Origin: Sambucus nigra
Lineage: Eukaryota; Streptophyta; Magnoliopsida; Dipsacales; Adoxaceae
Assembly (NCBI GenBank): GCA_949130495.1
Contig: OX422210.1
Span: 28,494,681-28,558,680, forward strand
Reading direction: 5' to 3'
DNA length: 64,000 nt
Within the stretch, counting starts at the first letter, position 1. Each line of letters starts with the position of its first letter. A program made the translations under genes and the position numbers. Shown here one piece after another: positions 57,826 to 64,000 of the stretch. The notes under the pieces are model-generated. The model had not been told where the DNA came from, did not search any database, and saw only the letters and a program-made list of their open reading frames with translations.

Positions 57826-58903
57826 GTCATGACGTTGTTGATTTGTAGAATAATCAATATTCTAGGCTTGTGTGCATTGTTCTTATTTGTTCCTAGAGTT
57901 CACTTTATCTTGTTACTTAATGATAAATCTTAGTTTGATAAAGTTTTGCAGACAATTAGAACTTCTTGAACATCTTTGAGTTTTTGGGTCGTAATTCATT
58001 TGTATCTTGTTCACACCCATTCATTCCATCCCACATATTTGTACACATCAATACTATGCTAATGTGTATAACTTATGTGTTTGCATTGAGATTTTATGGT
58101 CATTTATACCTTATATATATGTATACGGCATTGTCATTGTATATTTTGCATATCTTACATATGGTATTGTTTTTGTTTTGAGTATTTGTAGTTTGCTTTT
58201 ATTTCATGTTTGCCACATGCTTTACCATAGGACTTCTAGCACGCTTTATGAACATATTGATATCTCTCATTATGCGCATTGAAATTTCTTTTCTAAAAAT
58301 TTGGTAATTTCAAAATTTCTAGCATACTTCATTTGCTTATTCCTGTTGATATCTTTTTGCATTGATATTGAGATTATTTAATCATAGTTTGGATTATTTT
58401 TACTTGAGTTTCCATGTTGTTTGTTTGTTTTAGTTTACACCGTTGCTTGATTTTGTTCCCTATTCCCTATATTTAGAATAGGTATCACATGTTTAGGGTG
58501 AGATTTAGTTTTTAGGGAAGTAAAAGTATTATGAGATCCCTCTTTGTCTTTTCAACAAAAAGGGGGAGAAATGGTATCGTTCCTTTCATAATTTGGATAT
58601 CTTTATCTTATGGGAAAACGTCTTACCTAGGTTAATATTGTTAGACATTGTAAGATGTTTATTCGTATGCGAATTTTATACTTTTGTATTCTCTTTGCAT
58701 TTTAATTGTGTTTAAGTGTGAAGGTTTACAACATGCGGCAAAGTTTTGAAGATGAGACAAAGTTTTCAAGAAAGAAAAGCTACCCAAGTTTTCGTCTATC
58801 AAGCCTTTGACTCCTTTTCCTTTTAGGGTTGGGGAATGAGTCTTTTTAGAGACCTTGACAAACCATAGGATTTTTGTTTTGGTTATTTCGTCCCAGAATA
58901 GCC
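57826..58903 (+). other. Copia element B 3' internal region, no gene
   Basis: Resumes after the target duplication. AT-rich, with no pol motif on either strand. A secondary purine run AAAAAGGGGGAGAAA at 58556-58570 resembles an internal polypurine tract. Frames of 71-91 codons (57966-58282) overlap each other and look like chance. Confidence 0.6.
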
Positions 58904-58914
58904 AAAGGGGGAGA
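58904..58914 (+). promoter_or_regulatory. Polypurine tract of copia element B
   Basis: AAAGGGGGAGA, followed by TT and TGTAAGGACAT, the LTR start shared with element A at 189. Confidence 0.85.
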
Positions 58915-58916
58915 TT

Positions 58917-59604
58917 TGTAAGGACATATTTCCAATCAAGTTAATTTGTATGTAATGGGAATAATTCGGGACAAAACATTTGAGTCCTAAGTAAGGCTTT
59001 GCATTATCGATCTGGTAAGCCTATGACATGTTTCATGAACAAGTAGCGGCTAAGCCTCAAAGTGGATATACAATATGTCATGTTTAGCACCAACATTTAT
59101 CTTCACGTTTACTGATGATCTCACAGGTATGCATGCATTTGAATATGATCCTTTAATAATTTTTATGGGTGCTTGTTTTTGAAAAAAATCATTTCGAACT
59201 GTTTTTAAAAAAATTAAAGAAAATAATTTTTTTATTCTAATCTTGTTTGAACAAGATTTGTACCTCGATAGAACGAAATTGATTTTCCATTTAAATGATA
59301 TTAGTCTTGTTAAAATGACATCGGAATCTCGTTGGAACATGCATTTAATGAACATCAAATGAGGGGGCTCTGTCAAGAACGTGCACATTTCGTTGGAAGC
59401 TCAGTTGATGTTCGATCGGACAAAAATGGCTTCTCGTTTGAGATAACTCTTGAAATTAGTGTTTTCACTATTTAAGGTATGTTGGATTCAATTGTTTTAT
59501 AAAATTTTGGTAAAAAACGTTTCCTTATCTGTTTGCCAAATTTCCAAAACCCTATTTTCACCCAATATGTTTCAAGATCCAAGATTCATATTTCATATGC
59601 TTTA
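58917..59604 (+). repeat. 3' LTR of copia element B, interrupted by CACTA-3
   Basis: Starts TGTAAGGACATATTTCC. GAACGAAAT- and CTCGTTGGAAC-type motifs recur at 59270-59400, a U3-like feature of SIRE-type LTRs, and TATTTAAG at 59469 may be the TATA box. Broken at 59605 by the CACTA end; the preceding TTA (59602-59604) is the likely target duplication. The remainder is outside the window. Confidence 0.7.
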
Positions 59605-59617
59605 CACTACACCAAAA

Positions 59618-60190
59618 CTGGCGATTGGTCACGGCCAAAATCCCTGACCAAATTTGTGGGTCGCGGACTTGGGCCATGACCATTTCGGGGGTGACCATTT
59701 TCGTGGGTCGCGGCCCAAGTCCGTGACCGAAAAATGGTCACGGCCGAGAGTAGTCACGGAAGATGGTCGCGGACTTAGGCCGTGACCCATGTCGTGACGG
59801 GTCGCGGCCCTCATCCGTGACCGACAACCGTGACAAATTGGTCGCGGCCAAAGTCCGCGACCCAGAACCGTGACAAAAAAAATTAAAAAAAATGGTCGCG
59901 GCTCTTATCCGTGACCCACAACCGTGACAAATTGGTCGCGGCCAAAGTCCGCGACTCATTATCGTGACAAAAAAATATTAAAAAAAATGGTCGCGGTCCT
60001 AATCCGTGACTCACAACCGTAACAAATTGCTCGCGACCAAAGTCCACGACCCACAACCGTGACAAAAAAAATGGTCGCGGCCCAAGTCCGTAACCCACAA
60101 CCGTGACGAAAAAAATGGTCGCGGACTTTGGCCGCGACCATTTTTATGCGTGACGAAAAAATAAAAATGGCCATGGACAAAGTCCATGAC
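59618..60190. repeat. CACTA-3 subterminal repeats
   Basis: About 15-20 copies, both strands, of GGTCGCGGCCAAAGTCCGCGA and CCGTGAC(C/A) units, with spacers of AAAAAAATT in the middle. The motif is family-specific but shares CCGTGAC with CACTA-2 and CCGT(T/G)AC with CACTA-1. Many short minus-strand frames here are readings of the repeat. Confidence 0.9.
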
Positions 60191-60784
60191 CATATTTAAC
60201 TATAATTTTAAAAAAAATGTATTTTTTTGGTCCAATCCTAAAACTGGGGGTCCTGTGAGTGCACCATCAGTTGCTACGTGTAACGTTTGACGTGTACGAG
60301 GTGTTACAAATATTTATTATTGACAAAACAATAAAAAAATCACAAATTACGAATCGAGAACGTTGTTAATAAACAAATATATATACAAACTTATAAATAT
60401 TACACGTCTTAATAATTCACAGACCAAAAAAATAAATTGGGCAGAGTTTCCTCTATTTTCTTGACATTCCAAAACCTGTAAATGTAAAACCTACTTATTA
60501 TAAAGCCTGCACGGCCATAAAATTCAACAACCAAATTATAAAAGTCTGCATGGCCATAAAACTAAACAATAAAAGCCCGCAAGGCTGACAAAATCCTGAT
60601 TGTCCACAACCTTTAAACAATCTTCATGCTGTAGACCATTGCCTCCTTCGTTTGTTCCGCGTGCAAAAATCCTACAAATGATGGGATACATAAAAAAAAT
60701 ATCAGTAACCAAGTAGTTTTACAAAAAATTTAATCAAGCAGAAAAATTACATATATGAGTTAAAATTATCAGTAGCCAAGTAGA
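60191..60784. other. CACTA-3 unique region between subterminal and tandem repeats
   Basis: AT-rich with no recognised gene. Small direct repeats GCCTGCACGGCCATAAAATTC, GTCTGCATGGCCATAAAACT and GCCCGCAAGGCTGACAAAATC lie at 60507-60595. AGTAACCAAGTAG and AGTAGCCAAGTAG (60703, 60772) flank the last part before the array. Confidence 0.6.
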
Positions 60785-63700
60785 AATATGAAAATTACCG
60801 TCGTATTCTCAAACCGGGAGTCCCGCAGCTGCGGGGTCAGTTCCTACGAGTTACATTGGTCCCGTGGGAGGTGTTGGTGCCACCCACGGGGACGTTCGGG
60901 GGCTGTTTCGATTTCTCACCCTCTAACGCCATGTTTTTAAGCCTAAGTCTACAAATATGAAAATTATCATCGTATTCTCAAATCGGGAGTCCCGCAGCTG
61001 CGGGGTCAGTTCCTACGAGTTTCATTGGTCCCATGGGAGGTGTTGATTCCACCCAGGGGGACGTTCCGGGGCTCTTTCGAGTTTTCACCCTCTAACGCCA
61101 TGTTTTTAAACCTAAGTCTAGAAATATACAAATTACCATCGTATTCTAAAATCGGGAGTCCCGCGGCTGCGGGGTCAGTTCTTACGAGTTACATTGGTCC
61201 CGTGGGAGGTGTTGGTGACACCCACGGGGCCGTTCGGAGGCTGTTTCGAGTTCTCACCCTCTAACGCCATGTTTTTAACCCTAAGTCTATAAATATTCAA
61301 ATTATCGTCGTATTCTCAAACCAGGAGTCCCGCGGCTACGGGGTCAGTTCCTACGAGTTACGTTTGTCCCGTGGGAGGTGTTGGTGCCACCTACGGGACT
61401 GTTCTGGGGCTGTTTCGAGTTTTCACCTTCTAACGCCATGTTTTTAACCCTAAGCAATATGCAAATTACCATCGTACTCTCAAACCGGGAGTCCCGTGGC
61501 TGCGGGGTCAGTTCCTATGAGTTACGTCGGTCCCGTGGGAGGTGTTGGTGCCACCCACAGGGCCGTTCGGGGGTTGTTTCGAGTTTTCACCTTCTAACGC
61601 CATGTTTTTAAGCCTAAGTCTAGAAATATGCAAATTACCGTAGTACTCTCAAACCGGGACACCCGCTGCCGTGGGGTCAGTTCCTATGAGTTACGTTCGT
61701 CCCGTGGGAGGTGTTGGTGCCACCCACGGGGCCGTTTGGGGGTTGTTTCGAGTTTTCACCTTCTAACGCCATGTTTTGCTTAAGTCTAGAAATATGCAAA
61801 TTACCGTCGTATTCTCAAACCGGGAGACCCGCGGCTGCGGGGTCAGTTCCTATGAGTTACGTTGGTTCCGTGGGAGGTGTTAGTGCCACCCACGGGGCCG
61901 TTCATGGGCTGTTTCGAGTTTTCACCTTTTAACGCCATGTTTTGCTTAAGTCTAGAAATATGCAAATTACTATCGTATTCTCTAACCGGGAGTCCCGCGG
62001 CTGCGGGGTCAGTTCCTACGAGTTACATTGGTCCCGTGGGAGGTGTTGGTGCCACCCACGGGGACATTCAGGGGTTGTTTCGAGTTCTCACCCTCTATCG
62101 CCATGTTTTTAAGCCTAAGTCTACAAATATGCAAATTACCGTCGTATTCTCAAACCGGGAGTCCCGCGGCTGCGGGGTCAGTTTCTACGAGTTACATTGG
62201 TCCCGTGGGAGGGGTTGGTGCCACCCACGGGGACATTCGGGGGCTGTTTTGAGTTCTCACCCTCTAACGCCATGTTTTTAAGCCTAAATCTACAAATATG
62301 AAAATTACCATCGTATTCTCAAACCGGGAGTCCCCCGGCTGCGGGGTCTATTCCTACGAGTTACATTGGTCCCGTGGGAGGTGTTGGTGCCACCCACGGG
62401 GCCGTTCGGGGGCTGTTTCGAGTTTTCACATTCTAACATCATGTTTTTAAGCCTAAGTCTAGAAATATGCAAATTACCATAGTACTCTCAAACCGGGAGA
62501 CCCGCTGATGTGGGGTTAGTGCCTACGAGTTACGTTGGTCCCGTGGGAGGTGTTGGTGCCACCCACTGGGCCGTTCCGGGGTTGTTTCGAGTCTTCACCT
62601 TCTAACGCCATGTTTTTAAGCCTAAGTCTAGAAATACGCAAATTACCATCGTATTCTCAAACCGGGAGACCCGCGGCTACGGGGTCAGTTCTTACGAGTT
62701 ACTTTGGTCCCGTGGGAGGTGTTGGTGCCACCCATGGGGCCGTTCGAGGGTTGTTTCGAGTTTTCACCCTCTAACGTCATGTTTTTAAGCCTAAGTCTAG
62801 AAATACGCAAATTATCATAGTATTCTCAAACCGGGAGACCCGCGGCTACGGGGTCAGTTCCTACGAGTTACGTTGGTCCCGTGGGAGGTGTTGGTGCCAC
62901 CCACGGGGACGTTTGGGGGCTATTTCGAGTTCTCACACTCTAATGCCATGTTTTTAAGCCTAAGTCTACAAATATGTAAATTATCGTCGTATTCTCAAAC
63001 CGGGAGTTCCGCGGCTGCGGGGTCAGTTCCTATGAGTTACATTGGTCCCGTGGGAGGTGTTGGCGCCACCCACGGGGCCGTTTGGGGGCTGTTTCGAGTT
63101 TTCACCCTCTAACGCTATGTTTTGAAGCCTAAGTCTAGAAATATGCAAATTACCGTCGTATTCTAAAATTGGGAGTCCCGCGGCTGCGGGGTCAGTTCCT
63201 ACAAGTTATATTGGACCCGTGGGAGGTGTTGGTGCCACCCACGGGGACGTTCGGAGGTTGTTTCGAGTTCTCACCCTCTAACGCCATGTTTTTAAGACTA
63301 AGTCTACAAATATGCAAATTATCGTCGTATTCTCAAATCCGGAGTCCCGCGGCTGCAGGGTCAGTTCCTACGAGTTACATTGGTCCCATGGGAGGTGTTG
63401 GTGCCACCCACGGGGCCGTTCGGGGGCTGTTTCGAGTTTTCACCCTCTAACGCCATGTTTTTAAGCCTAAGTCTAAAAATATGCAAATTACCATCGTATT
63501 CTAAAACCGGGAGTCCCGCGGCTGCGGGGTCAGTCCTACGAGTTACATTGGTCCCGTGGGAGGTGTTAGTGCCACCCACAGGGCCATTCGGGGATTGTTT
63601 CGAGTTCTCACCCTCTAACGTCATGTTTTTAACCTTAAGTTTATAAATATGCAAATTACGGTCGTATTCCAAAACCGGGAGACACGCGGCTGCGGGGTCA

Positions 63701-64000
63701 GTTCCTACGAGTTACGTTTGTCCCGTGGGAGGTGTTGGTGCCACCCACAGGGCCGTTCAGGGGCTGTTTCGAGTTCTCACCCTCTAACGCCATGTTTTTA
63801 AGCCTAAGTTTAGAAATATGCAAATTACCTCGTATTCTAAAATCGGGAGTCCCGCGGCTGCGGGGGCAGTTCCTACGAGTTACATTGGTCCCGTGGGAGG
63901 TGTTGGTGCCACCCACGGGGCTGTTCGGGGGCTGTTTCGAGTTTTCGCCTTTTAACGTCATGTTTTGCTTAAGTCTAGAAATACGCAAATTACCGTCGTA
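60785..64000. repeat. GC-rich tandem array, about 19 copies of a 164-169 bp unit
   Basis: The anchor GCGGGGTCAG ends at 60840, 61009, 61178, 61347, 61511, 61680, 61846, 62012, 62181 and so on to 63869, giving 169 bp for most units, 166 bp for those with GTTTTGCTTAAG in place of GTTTTTAAGCCTAAG, and 164 bp once. Each unit has CCCGCGGCTGCGGGG and the inverted repeat CCGTGGGAGG...CCACCCACGG. Frames of 73-139 codons on either strand arise because 169 leaves a remainder of one, so the frame rotates through units; they are not genes. The array runs off the window. Confidence 0.96.

Larger units (their letters stand above)
49111..59604 (+). mobile_element. SIRE-like copia element B lacking pol, with nested Gypsy-3
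   Basis: Primer site 49382-49395, gag 49506-50816, polypurine tract 58904-58914 and 3' LTR from 58917 are in proper order on the plus strand. Removing Gypsy-3 leaves an internal region of only 3.3 kb with gag and no protease, integrase or reverse transcriptase. At most about 265 bp of 5' LTR fits between the Tat-like fragment and the primer site, while the 3' LTR exceeds 688 bp, so the 5' LTR is truncated. The 3' LTR is cut by CACTA-3 at 59605. The SIRE-like label rests on gag motifs and the LTR/primer-site style. Confidence 0.72.
59605..64000. mobile_element. CACTA-3: left end and interior of a CACTA transposon, continues beyond window
   Basis: CACTACACCAAAAC at 59605 is the canonical terminal repeat and is the same 14-mer as the CACTA-1 left end apart from that element's first-base change. 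It is followed by a dense subterminal array (59620-60190) and then a long tandem repeat. No transposase is seen in the visible part, so orientation and autonomy cannot be judged. Confidence 0.85.

Noticed and set aside
61025..63988. Series of 73-139 codon frames with the recurring WEVLVPPTGPF motif on plus and GGTNTSHGTNVTRR on minus
   Set aside because: They are readings of the 169-bp repeat. Period modulo three is one, so each frame ends after one to two units; both strands are equally open.
60785..64000. Regular repeats that might suggest a CRISPR array
   Set aside because: Whole 169-bp units repeat without distinct spacers, and the setting is a plant transposon.

Overview
This window is plant nuclear DNA, almost certainly from a flowering plant with a large, repeat-rich genome. 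Every coding trace I can name belongs to plant LTR retrotransposons (Ty1/copia, Ty3/gypsy), plant En/Spm-like CACTA transposons (Tnp2, DUF4216 and Transposase_24 proteins), or a captured eukaryotic gene fragment (beta-adaptin). There is no operon-like gene packing, no tRNA or rRNA gene and no convincing intact host gene. I cannot name the species.

The main structure is a nest of transposable elements, readable from target-site duplications (TSDs), LTR pairs and interrupted reading frames. From outside in: a copia element on the minus strand (Copia-1; 3' LTR 1526-3628, decayed gag-pol 4036-9240, 5' LTR from 9268) is interrupted in its 5' LTR at about 10332 by a gypsy fragment (Gypsy-1; LTR 10332-13200, tRNA-primer site, gag). 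The gag of Gypsy-1 is split by a 32.9-kb CACTA element (CACTA-1, 14074-47012, TSD ACT). The second transposon gene of CACTA-1 is split by a 14.9-kb chromovirus-like gypsy element (Gypsy-2, 25730-40629, TSD T/CGGTT). The reverse transcriptase of Gypsy-2 is split by a small CACTA element (CACTA-2, 30983-35257, TSD TAT). At each of the three inner insertions the host reading frame resumes on the far side. How the outermost layer resumes (47466-47941) is less clear, because part of the LTR is missing and no matching TSD is found.

CACTA-1 carries a decayed Tnp2/DUF4216 transposase gene (41470-45085, minus), a Transposase_24 gene split by Gypsy-2 (41166 to about 24640, minus), and on the other strand an intronless, decayed copy of part of a plant beta-adaptin (about 17404-18830). 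CACTA-2 carries only a nearly intact four-exon Transposase_24 gene (33156-31881, minus), downstream of a long C-rich/CA-rich low-complexity block.

The right third starts with a degraded Tat/Ogre-like gypsy RT-RNase H fragment (48125-49110). Next comes a copia element of SIRE-like character with primer site, gag and polypurine tract but no pol (49111 to beyond 59604). It was invaded by a young, internally deleted gypsy element on the minus strand (Gypsy-3, 51589-57825, TSD GTCAT, 559-bp LTRs with four differences) that keeps only RNase H and integrase pieces among many tandem repeats. Its 3' LTR was then invaded by a third CACTA (CACTA-3, from 59605), whose interior runs off the window as 19 copies of a GC-rich, roughly 169-bp tandem repeat containing a hairpin.

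The most noteworthy points are the five-layer nest, the beta-adaptin capture, a shared CCGT(T/G)AC core in the subterminal repeats of all three CACTA families, the nearly frameshift-free gag-pol frame of Gypsy-2 killed mostly by TAG codons, and the 169-bp array.
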